Made by a program: the position numbers and the translations under genes. A stretch of DNA of 11,814 bases from an uncultured Bacillota bacterium (GTDB taxonomy: Bacteria; Bacillota; Clostridia; Christensenellales; UBA1242): positions 1 to 11,814 of the forward strand of contig CALBYO010000119.1 of the NCBI GenBank assembly GCA_937889705.1, given 5' to 3'. Position 1 is the stretch's first letter; every line of letters starts with the position of its first letter. Positions 6,770 to 11,814 of this stretch are shown piece by piece. The notes beneath the pieces are model-generated. The model worked only from the letters and a program-made list of their open reading frames with translations. It had not been told where the DNA came from and did no database searches.

Positions 6770-9174
6770 TCCGCAATCCTTTCCTTATAAATTTTAATTT
6801 CTTTTTCGCCGTCTTCAAATTTTAACGACTTAATTCCGCAAACGGCTGTTATATCGTAGTCAACAGATTTCAAGAAGTCTGAATAGCCAACGATTGTAAC
6901 TTCGTCAAGTTCTTCTTTCATTGAATAGTTGTTTTCGGATTTATATCCTCTAACAAACGAAACAACATCAACAACTTCATCGCCGTTTTTTATGATATTT
7001 TCGTCAAATTTTGCGCTAATTTCATTAATTTGAGTTAAATGAATTGAAATTTCTTTTTCAAACTCTCTAAAATATGATTGATAAATTTCTTCTGTGATGT
7101 GAGGCAAATATATAGCAAAGAGTTGCAACATACCAAATAAAACTTTATAAGATGCATATCTTGCACTTTCTGTTGCGTCCATCCCATAAATGTCTGGATT
7201 ATATAATCTTCTTTTAACGATTTCAATATAATTATCGCAGAAATTCCAGAAGAATTTTTCAAGTTCATTCATTGAAAGCCCAATTTCATACTTGTCAAAA
7301 TAGCCTTTAAAGCGTTTTTGCATTTCATTGAACTTTGCAATAATCCATTGGTCCATAGGTTTTAATTCAACTTCGTGAGGAGCATATCCTTCCAAAAGTG
7401 ACAAAACAAACCTTGACGCATTCCAAATTTTGTTTACAAGTTTTGCGCCATTTTTGAATTCTTCCTCTGTGAAAATAATATCTCTACCAAGGCTGCCAGT
7501 GCTTGCCCAGTATCTTGTAATATCGGCAGATTTTTCTTGAAGCAAAAGTTCTGGCGACATTTTAGAATTTGATTTTGATTTACTTATTTTTTCGTCTTTA
7601 TTTGCCATAACAAATCCGGAAATCATAACATTTTCCCATGGCAAACAATTTGAATGATAATGAGATTTCGCTATTGTGTAGAAATCCCAAGTTCTGATAA
7701 TGTCGTGAGCGTTTGGACGCAAACTCATTGGCATCATCTTTTTATAGAATTCGTCATCGACATTCCATTTGCAGTTGATTTGTGGAGCGATTGACGAAGT
7801 TTGCCATGTGTCAAAAATATCTGTTTCTGGTCTGAAATGAGTGCTTCCGCATTTTGGGCATGGCTTATTAGGAGCATCTACAAGTGGATTGATTGGCAAT
7901 CTGTCGTCTTCTGGCAAAATAATTTCGCCGCAATCTTCGCAGTACCAAACAGGAATTGGAACACCGAAATATCTTTGACGCGAAATACACCAATCGCGGT
8001 CAACATTTTCAACCCAATTTGTATATCTGCTTTTCATAAAGTCTGGATACCAATTTATTTGCTCTCCACGCTTCAAAAATTCGTCTTTATGTTCAACAAG
8101 TTTAATAAACCATTGTTTTTTGATGTTGATTTCCATTGGAGTTCCACATCTTTCATGAGTTGCAACTGCGTGAACAAGTGGTTCTTGTTTCAAAAGCAAG
8201 TCTGCTGCTCTTAAATCTTCAATAATTTGTGCCCTAGCAGCCTTAACTTTCATGCCTTCATATTTTCCAGCAAGTGCAGTCATTCTGCCGCCGTCATCAA
8301 TCGCAGTTTTGCGTGGCAAATGATGTGCTTCTTGCCAGTATAAATCTGTTTCGTCACCATAAGTGCAGCACATAACGACACCAGTGCCTTTGTCTAACGC
8401 TACTTTATCGTCAGTTAAAATTTCAACTTCAAAGTTGTAAAGTGGAACGATTACTTTTTTGCCAATATAACTAGTAAATCTTTCGTCATTTGGATTAACA
8501 AAAACGCAAACGCAAGCACAAAGCATTTCAGGTCTTGTTGTTGCGATTTCAAGATAGCCTGAGCCGTCCGCCAAATTGAATTTTAAATAATTGAAAGAAC
8601 TTTCAATATCTTTACTTTCAAGTTCCGCTTGTGCAATGGAAATTCTACATTCAGGGCACCAAATTGCAGGTTTTTCACCATAATATGCTTCCCCTGCTTT
8701 AACCAAATCTAAAAATGATTTTTGAGATATTCTTTGAACTTCTGGGCTTACTGTTGAGTAGCACATTGAAAAATCTGCGCTATTGCCTGCTGCAATGAAA
8801 AGATTTTTAAATTCTTCTTCATATTTTTTTGCAACTTGCATGCATTTATCTCTAAATTCTTCTCTTGAAACTTCGTGTGCTTTTATGCCAAATTCTTTTT
8901 CAACAAGCCTTTCTGTTGGCAAGCCGTTATCGTCAAATCCAAATGGATAAAAGACATTGTAGCCTGTCATTCTTTTATATCTAGCAACAAATTCTGCTTG
9001 TGAATATGAAAAAATATGCCCAATATGAATTTTGCCGCTAACTGTTGGTGGTGGAGTGTCTATTGAGAATATTTTTTTATCGGAATTTTTATTGAATTTG
9101 TAAATCCCGTTATCTTGCCAAAACTTTTGCCATTTCTTTTCTGATTCATTAAAATTGTACTTTTTATCTAACAT
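6766..9174 (-). CDS. valS: Valyl-tRNA synthetase, archaeal-like type 2
   Basis: Class I aminoacyl-tRNA synthetase of 802 aa that charges tRNA-Val in the cytosol. The Rossmann fold carries PPPTVSGKIHIGH, with HIGH at 50-53, then FDDNGLPTERLVEK (80-93). The CP1 editing domain holds ATTRPEM (211-217) and GTGVVMCCTYGDETD (263-277). This CTYGDxTD form, rather than the KITPAHDxND form, and the later RYWASTGSLG point to the archaeal-like ValS group also found in some bacteria such as Rickettsia. A zinc-ribbon-like pair of CxxC motifs lies at C412/C415 and C439/C442. The catalytic lysine loop reads KISKSKSN (529-536), where KMSKSKGN is usual. NKIWNASRF (581-589) begins the anticodon-binding helical domain. 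The length matches type 2 enzymes, so the shortness relative to type 1 is not truncation. It is the first gene of a two-gene operon with cca. Confidence 0.95.
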   Translation of the reverse strand: MLDKKYNFNESEKKWQKFWQDNGIYKFNKNSDKKIFSIDTPPPTVSGKIHIGHIFSYSQAEFVARYKRMTGYNVFYPFGFDDNGLPTERLVEKEFGIKAHEVSREEFRDKCMQVAKKYEEEFKNLFIAAGNSADFSMCYSTVSPEVQRISQKSFLDLVKAGEAYYGEKPAIWCPECRISIAQAELESKDIESSFNYLKFNLADGSGYLEIATTRPEMLCACVCVFVNPNDERFTSYIGKKVIVPLYNFEVEILTDDKVALDKGTGVVMCCTYGDETDLYWQEAHHLPRKTAIDDGGRMTALAGKYEGMKVKAARAQIIEDLRAADLLLKQEPLVHAVATHERCGTPMEINIKKQWFIKLVEHKDEFLKRGEQINWYPDFMKSRYTNWVENVDRDWCISRQRYFGVPIPVWYCEDCGEIILPEDDRLPINPLVDAPNKPCPKCGSTHFRPETDIFDTWQTSSIAPQINCKWNVDDEFYKKMMPMSLRPNAHDIIRTWDFYTIAKSHYHSNCLPWENVMISGFVMANKDEKISKSKSNSKMSPELLLQEKSADITRYWASTGSLGRDIIFTEEEFKNGAKLVNKIWNASRFVLSLLEGYAPHEVELKPMDQWIIAKFNEMQKRFKGYFDKYEIGLSMNELEKFFWNFCDNYIEIVKRRLYNPDIYGMDATESARYASYKVLFGMLQLFAIYLPHITEEIYQSYFREFEKEISIHLTQINEISAKFDENIIKNGDEVVDVVSFVRGYKSENNYSMKEELDEVTIVGYSDFLKSVDYDITAVCGIKSLKFEDGEKEIKIYKERIAE

Positions 9175-9213
9175 TTTTCTTGCCTTTTTTATATAAATTT
9201 ATAAACTTGTTTT

Positions 9214-9242
9214 ATTATAATAAAGCACCCCGATTTTGTCAA
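9214..9242 (-). promoter_or_regulatory. Consensus sigma-A promoter of valS-cca
   Basis: On the minus strand, TTGACA (9237-9242) and TATAAT (9214-9219) are both perfect and are separated by 17 bases, the optimal spacing. Transcription should begin near 9207, leaving a leader of about 33 bases before the valS ATG at 9174. Such a short leader has no room for a T-box riboswitch, a common control of synthetase genes in Bacillota, so this operon is probably strong and constitutive. Confidence 0.88.
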
Positions 9243-9267
9243 CAAATTAGCCTATTTTAGACAAAAT

Positions 9268-9294
9268 AAAACTCCTCCAATTCGGAAGAGTTTT
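9268..9294 (-). terminator. Terminator of the yabP-yabQ-divIC operon
   Basis: An inverted repeat of 11-base arms (9268-9278 and 9284-9294) around a 5-base loop. The one mismatch in the plus strand becomes a G-U pair in minus-strand RNA, and the stem is followed by a U-rich stretch, so it works best for minus-strand transcripts. It lies 9 bases beyond the divIC stop and separates that operon from the valS promoter. Confidence 0.8.
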
Positions 9295-9302
9295 GCTCAA
9301 AT

Positions 9303-9581
9303 TTATTTATACATAGTGTTTTCGTTTTCGGCATAGCCAAGTTCGTATTTTTTATAATCTTCTTGATATTGTTCGCTTTCAAAATATCCCAATTTGCTTT
9401 CTTGCTTTTCAAGTTCCGCGTTAGTTTCAACTATCTTAGTATCTAAATCATTAATCTCTGATTTTAATTTGTTCACTTTGGTAGTTTGCCAAATTATCAC
9501 ACAAAGCAAAACAAGCACAACAACAGTTATTGCACTCACAATAATTATCAAATTTCTTTTACCTTTGCTTGTCACTTTCAT
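9303..9581 (-). CDS. divIC: Septum formation initiator, DivIC/FtsB-like
   Basis: Bitopic membrane protein of 92 aa. It has a short basic cytoplasmic N-terminus (MKVTSKGKRN), one transmembrane helix (about 11-31) and an outside coiled coil (about 34-68, heptad-like KVNKLKSEINDLDTKIVETN). The short C-terminal part, YQEDYKKYELGYAENEN, matches the family's usual 'YxExxARxxLGxxxxxE' pattern in layout. FtsB/DivIC proteins join FtsL and DivIB/FtsQ in the divisome and activate septal peptidoglycan synthesis. It overlaps yabQ by 23 bases and lies directly after the yabP-yabQ pair, the same order as in Bacillus, which supports the assignment. Its ribosome binding site is weak (AAGAGA-like) and lies within yabQ. 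The split between DivIC and FtsB names is a matter of lineage. Confidence 0.82.
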   Translation of the reverse strand: MKVTSKGKRNLIIIVSAITVVVLVLLCVIIWQTTKVNKLKSEINDLDTKIVETNAELEKQESKLGYFESEQYQEDYKKYELGYAENENTMYK

Positions 9582-9945
9582 TTGTTTTTCTCTTAAAAAT
9601 TTTGTTTGACAACTTTGTCATTAAATTTCTAAAAGCATTATAACAAACCGCGCAAATTTTTGCAACTATTAAGCCTAATGAACATCGTTCGATTAAAATT
9701 CCAGCAACATAGCCGAGCAAGATATAAAATCTAAACTCCCCAAAATTTAGATACAATAGGCAAACAAAAAATACGCAGCCACATATCGCCACAGCGATTG
9801 TGTCGAAAATCTTTTGAAAAATTTTATTATTGTTAAACAAAAATGTTAAATATTTACTGGCATCAAAAACTAAACCAGACAAAAAGCCAGCACACAAGAT
9901 AATCAAAAAAATTAAAGGTTGATTTAAAGTTTCATATAAAATCAT
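9559..9945 (-). CDS. yabQ: Spore cortex biosynthesis protein YabQ-like
   Basis: Polytopic membrane protein of 128 aa resembling YabQ, which in Bacillus is needed for spore cortex formation and sits in the forespore-surrounding membranes. Hydrophobic helices are seen at about 9-28, 47-67 and 71-88. The segment LNFGEFRFYILLGYVAGIL (66-84) matches the family's usual 'NxGExRxYxxLGxxxGxxLY' core, and the early GLVFDASKYL resembles its 'GxxYDxxR' motif. The C-terminus is basic and cytosolic. It begins 15 bases after the yabP stop behind a GAGAG site and runs 23 bases into divIC. Sequence in this family is poorly conserved, so the call leans on the yabP and divIC neighbours. Confidence 0.8.
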   Translation of the reverse strand: MILYETLNQPLIFLIILCAGFLSGLVFDASKYLTFLFNNNKIFQKIFDTIAVAICGCVFFVCLLYLNFGEFRFYILLGYVAGILIERCSLGLIVAKICAVCYNAFRNLMTKLSNKIFKRKTNESDKQR

Positions 9946-9960
9946 GAATTTCTCTCAATT

Positions 9961-10212
9961 TTACTTAAAAATACGCTTAATAAAACTCAATTTTTGTTTT
10001 TTATCAAAATATTTTATGTTATTTATCATGCCGTCAACTTCCAAAATGCCACTCTCAACATCCAACTTTTTAACTTCCATGTTTGAGCCTTGAACAGATA
10101 AAGCAACCCCATCTACTTCAACTAAAAGTTCGCTGTCGGAAATCCCAACCACCTTTTCAATGCCTGTTAAACATAAATTTTTTCTGTTTGTTAGCGTCAA
10201 TTTATTGTCCAT
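9961..10212 (-). CDS. yabP: Sporulation protein YabP
   Basis: Small soluble beta-rich protein of 83 aa matching the YabP/YqfC family. Its pattern of LTLTNRKNLCLTGIEKVVGI (5-24), then VALSVQGSNMEVKKLDVESG (36-55), then LEVDGMINNIKYFDK (57-71) follows the family's 'R..L.ITGV..V', 'G.L.I.G..L....LDVE.G' and 'GxVxxLxYxD' blocks. In Bacillus, yabP is transcribed in the mother cell and precedes yabQ. The start at 10212 is chosen because AAGGAG lies 5 bases upstream on the minus strand; an in-frame ATG at 10227 has no such site and overlaps the preceding terminator's U-tract. It is the first gene of yabP-yabQ-divIC. Confidence 0.88.
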   Translation of the reverse strand: MDNKLTLTNRKNLCLTGIEKVVGISDSELLVEVDGVALSVQGSNMEVKKLDVESGILEVDGMINNIKYFDKKQKLSFIKRIFK

Positions 10213-10227
10213 AAAATCTCCTTGCAT

Positions 10228-10263
10228 AAAAAAACTTCTATATATTTTATTGTATAGAAGTTT
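10228..10263 (-). terminator. Terminator behind the TasA-like gene
   Basis: An 11-bp stem (10232-10242 with 10253-10263) around a 10-base AT-rich loop. On the minus strand it is followed by seven T residues (10228-10234, partly within the stem). It lies 20 bases after the stop of the exported-protein gene and only 15 bases before the yabP start. Confidence 0.75.
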
Positions 10264-10278
10264 AAAAAATGATTATTA
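10249..10278 (-). promoter_or_regulatory. Candidate sigma-E-type promoter of yabP
   Basis: On the minus strand, TAATAAT (10272-10278) matches the sigma-E -35 pattern KMATATT at 6 of 7 positions. After 15 bases, TATACAAT (10249-10256) matches the -10 pattern CATACAnT at all fixed positions but the first. Sigma-E control of yabP-yabQ is known in Bacillus. The region is very AT-rich, so chance similarity is possible. The -10 lies in the loop and arm of the upstream terminator. Confidence 0.45.
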
Positions 10279-10283
10279 AATTA

Positions 10284-11057
10284 TTACGCTATATTCCAAA
10301 CATCATCTATAACCGCGCCGGAATTTGAACGAGCGTCAATCGCTTCAATTTTGATTGACAACTTGAAGTTGTCCACCAAGTATTCGTCAACGATTTCAGC
10401 GAGTTTAAGTTCAAAATAATTTACGCTTTGATTTACGCCTTCAGATTTGAAAAGATAGACACCGCCGCTTTGTTCTGATGTGTTCAAATGCAAACTTTCA
10501 TAGCCATTAACACTTGTTTCGCCTGCGTTAGTTAAATAATAATATCCGTCTTTATAAATAAAGCCAATGCTTTCTTCGGTTGCTAAATTTACTGAAATTG
10601 GATTTGCGGTTCCAAAAACATTTAAAATCTCCGCCGCCGTCATTTCTCTATCTCTCACTGTTGCACCGTCTTGCACAGTTGTCAAAAATTGCACCTTTAT
10701 TCGCAAGTAATATTCGATAGTGTCTTGTGCGGGTGAAATCTCTGGATTTGCAATATAAAAAACATCCGAAGACGCAACATCGCTGCTGTTTTCATCTAAT
10801 TTTGTTAAATCTCTGCCGTTAAAAGAGCCTATCGTTGCTTTATTACCAAGTTTTAAAAGCGTAAAACTCTTGTCGCCATTATCTTCGACATTGGAATAAT
10901 CTATCTTAATCCCCGAAGAAAACTCCAATGTTCCTTCAAAGGATCTATTTCTACCAAAATATGCAGCAGTTACGCTAAATGCAAGCAGCACTGCAAACAA
11001 AAAGCAAATTATACAGATAAGCCAAATTTGTATTTTCTTTGTATTAGTTTTACCCAT
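10284..11057 (-). CDS. Exported TasA/camelysin-like protein, SipW-type signal region
   Basis: Secreted or cell-surface protein of 257 aa without a recognised enzyme motif. A basic N-terminus (MGKTNTKK) is followed by a hydrophobic helix (about 10-32) and then AAYFGRNRSFEGTLEFSSGI (31-50), which resembles the region after the SipW-cognate signal in TasA and camelysin-type proteins (small residues, then an aromatic pair, then a GTLxFxxGI-like strand). The body reads as beta-strands (YYLRIKVQFL, FELKLAEIVDEYLV, FKLSIKIEAIDA) and the C-terminus ends DDVWNIA, also like this family, in which a Trp lies near the end. No sipW gene is in the window. The start has AAGGGGG (11062-11068) 4 bases upstream. 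It is transcribed alone from its own sigma-A-like promoter and ends at a terminator. TasA-family membership is an inference; a matrix-fibre or surface function is not shown. Confidence 0.62.
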   Translation of the reverse strand: MGKTNTKKIQIWLICIICFLFAVLLAFSVTAAYFGRNRSFEGTLEFSSGIKIDYSNVEDNGDKSFTLLKLGNKATIGSFNGRDLTKLDENSSDVASSDVFYIANPEISPAQDTIEYYLRIKVQFLTTVQDGATVRDREMTAAEILNVFGTANPISVNLATEESIGFIYKDGYYYLTNAGETSVNGYESLHLNTSEQSGGVYLFKSEGVNQSVNYFELKLAEIVDEYLVDNFKLSIKIEAIDARSNSGAVIDDVWNIA

Positions 11058-11079
11058 ACAACCCCCTTACTATATAGAT

Positions 11080-11108
11080 ATAATACTTAATTAAGAAAAT
11101 TAAGTCAA
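11080..11108 (-). promoter_or_regulatory. Sigma-A-like promoter of the TasA-like gene, with palindromic spacer
   Basis: On the minus strand, TTGACT (11103-11108) and TATTAT (11080-11085) are separated by 17 bases. The spacer holds an inverted repeat, ACTTAAT / ATTAAGT (11085-11091 and 11099-11105), and a nested perfect palindrome CTTAATTAAG (11086-11095). Its placement between the two promoter elements would suit a repressor site, but that is inferred from symmetry alone. Confidence 0.6.
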
Positions 11109-11189
11109 ATAAATAGAAAGAAATTGCAAGCAATACATCTCAAATTTGCCACAAAGCATAAAACTTTGAAAAGTTTTTTTGCAAAATTG
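11109..11189. other. Intergenic spacer between divergent genes
   Basis: AT-rich sequence between the TasA-like promoter and the SPOCS-gene promoter. It contains a weak 7-bp inverted repeat (11160-11166 / 11171-11177, loop TGAA) followed by three more T residues. With a single G-C pair in the stem, it is not convincing as a terminator. No reading frame or RNA gene was seen. Confidence 0.5.
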
Positions 11190-11218
11190 TCATATTTCAA
11201 AAACTGGAAAGATAAAAT
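11190..11218 (+). promoter_or_regulatory. Candidate sigma-E promoter of the SPOCS gene
   Basis: TCATATT (11190-11196) is a perfect match to the sigma-E -35 pattern KMATATT. After 14 bases, GATAAAAT (11211-11218) resembles the -10 pattern CATACAnT, with two mismatches. Transcription would begin near 11225, giving a leader of about 23 bases that contains the AAGGGGG site at 11235-11241. The gene behind it looks sporulation-related, which supports the reading. Confidence 0.55.
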
Positions 11219-11247
11219 ATAACAACTTTTATCGAAGGGGGATAATT

Positions 11248-11814
11248 ATGCAGAACGATTCAAACATCACCAATGAAAAGGCAGTAATCGAACATTTACT
11301 TGGCAGCAAAACGGAACAAATTGAAACAAACATCAATTTGGCAGACAAAAATGTAACTAAAATTTTGTCAGTTAGTTCTTGTTTCTTTGTGGACAGCACA
11401 GAACTCTTGGTTGGCGAAGTTAATTTCTCTGGTTCGCTTAACACCAATGTTGTGTATATGAGAGAAGACGGCAACATGGAAAATCTAAAAGCAACCACGC
11501 CTTTTAGCAGCAAATATGAAAATGCTGGCGTTAATGTAAGCGGCGCAATTAGGTTAATTCCAAACATTGTTTCAAGCGAAATTGAAAAATTGTCCAATGA
11601 CACTGCAAGAGTTAAAACAACTGTTGAAGTTTCTTTCTATCACCTTGAAAATCAAGATGTTCAAGTTTATGCTGGTGGCGATGACGATATCTTTGTTATG
11701 CAATCTGAAATTCCCCTTTCAAATTTCACAGGTAAAAACTGCTCAACCTTCACACAACCTGTTGTACTTGACAGCAAAATACCTGTTGGCGAAATCCTTT
11801 CTTTAAACGCAGGA
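11248..11814 (+). CDS. SPOCS/DUF3794-domain protein, 3'-partial
   Basis: The frame stays open from this ATG to the window edge, giving 189 residues without a stop. AAGGGGG lies 6 bases upstream. No signal peptide is present, so the product is likely cytosolic or mother-cell located. The segment VGEVNFSGSLNTNVVYMREDGNMENL (55-80) followed by TTPFSSKYENAG (83-94) fits the SPOCS/DUF3794 pattern of 'GEVxVxGxLxxxVxYxxxDG' then 'xPFSxxxE'. RVKTTVEVSFYHLENQDVQVY (121-141) is the usual following strand pair, and PVVLDSKIPVGEILSLNAG (171-189) matches the 'lp...P.i.eIL' spacer. This domain occurs in SipL, which links the SpoIVA spore-coat basement layer to the forespore membrane, and in other sporulation proteins. 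No LysM domain is visible in this part. Whether it is SipL or a paralogue cannot be decided without the missing 3' end. Confidence 0.62.
   Translation, partial: MQNDSNITNEKAVIEHLLGSKTEQIETNINLADKNVTKILSVSSCFFVDSTELLVGEVNFSGSLNTNVVYMREDGNMENLKATTPFSSKYENAGVNVSGAIRLIPNIVSSEIEKLSNDTARVKTTVEVSFYHLENQDVQVYAGGDDDIFVMQSEIPLSNFTGKNCSTFTQPVVLDSKIPVGEILSLNAG

Noticed and set aside
7801..8214. 137-codon plus-strand reading frame
   Set aside because: It lies antisense within the well-supported valS coding sequence and has no ribosome binding site or recognisable domain.
9192..9203. Perfect 12-base palindrome TATAAATTTATA in the valS leader
   Set aside because: It is entirely A/T in an A/T-rich leader; it could not form a stable RNA hairpin and is likely to arise by chance.
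11160..11180. Hairpin followed by T-run, as a possible terminator
   Set aside because: The stem has a single G-C pair and no gene lies upstream on the plus strand that would need it.
11229..11603. 124-codon minus-strand reading frame
   Set aside because: It opposes the SPOCS-like frame, which has a good ribosome binding site, promoter and domain pattern; the antisense frame has none.
1..11814. CRISPR array, transposon ends, prophage or toxin-antitoxin system
   Set aside because: No spaced direct repeats, terminal inverted repeats with transposase, integrase or paired toxin-antitoxin frames were seen. The MazG-like gene is a pyrophosphohydrolase relative, not part of a toxin pair here.

Overview
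The window looks like a chromosomal, probably origin-proximal piece of a low-GC, endospore-forming member of the Bacillota (Clostridia-like). The base composition is AT-rich, ribosome binding sites are AAGGAG-type, and the sporulation pair yabP-yabQ sits directly upstream of a divIC/ftsB-type division gene, an order also found in Bacillus. There is also a SPOCS/DUF3794-type sporulation gene. No mobile element, CRISPR array, tRNA or rRNA was seen.

Layout. (1) Bases 2-5494, plus strand: an operon-like run of gyrB (its 5' end lies outside the window), a RimJ/RimL-like GNAT acetyltransferase, a MazG-like NTP pyrophosphohydrolase, gyrA and a small putative lipoprotein. Most junctions overlap or nearly touch. 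(2) Bases 5493-5520: a bidirectional terminator shared with the converging valS-cca operon. (3) Bases 5519-9174, minus strand: valS (archaeal-type, 'type 2' valyl-tRNA synthetase) and cca (tRNA nucleotidyltransferase), overlapping by 4 bases and driven by a perfect consensus housekeeping promoter. (4) Bases 9268-10278, minus strand: yabP, yabQ and divIC, with a terminator behind and a possible sigma-E promoter in front that overlaps the preceding gene's terminator. (5) Bases 10284-11057, minus strand: an exported protein with a TasA/camelysin-like signal region. (6) From 11248, plus strand: a divergent SPOCS/DUF3794 gene that runs off the window and is preceded by a good sigma-E-like promoter.

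The most striking observation is at the 3' end of gyrB. The annotated frame ends in a non-canonical tail at 1729, while the -1 frame just downstream encodes the canonical GyrB C-terminus (RRQFIEDNAKLVTDLDI, stop at 1744-1746). About 25 nt, covering the conserved LMGDxVEP segment, appear to be missing. This could be a real lesion or an assembly error. Other points of interest are the atypical KISKSKSN signature in ValS, a GyrA box with isoleucine in place of the basic residue, a CCA enzyme whose HD-like region has lost its His, and the sporulation promoter candidates.

How the genes fit together: the plus-strand operon serves DNA topology, with nucleotide-pool cleansing possibly attached. The valS-cca operon serves tRNA maturation and charging. 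The right-hand third is devoted to sporulation, division and the cell surface. No clearly novel multi-gene system was found; the findings are local anomalies in otherwise recognisable genes.
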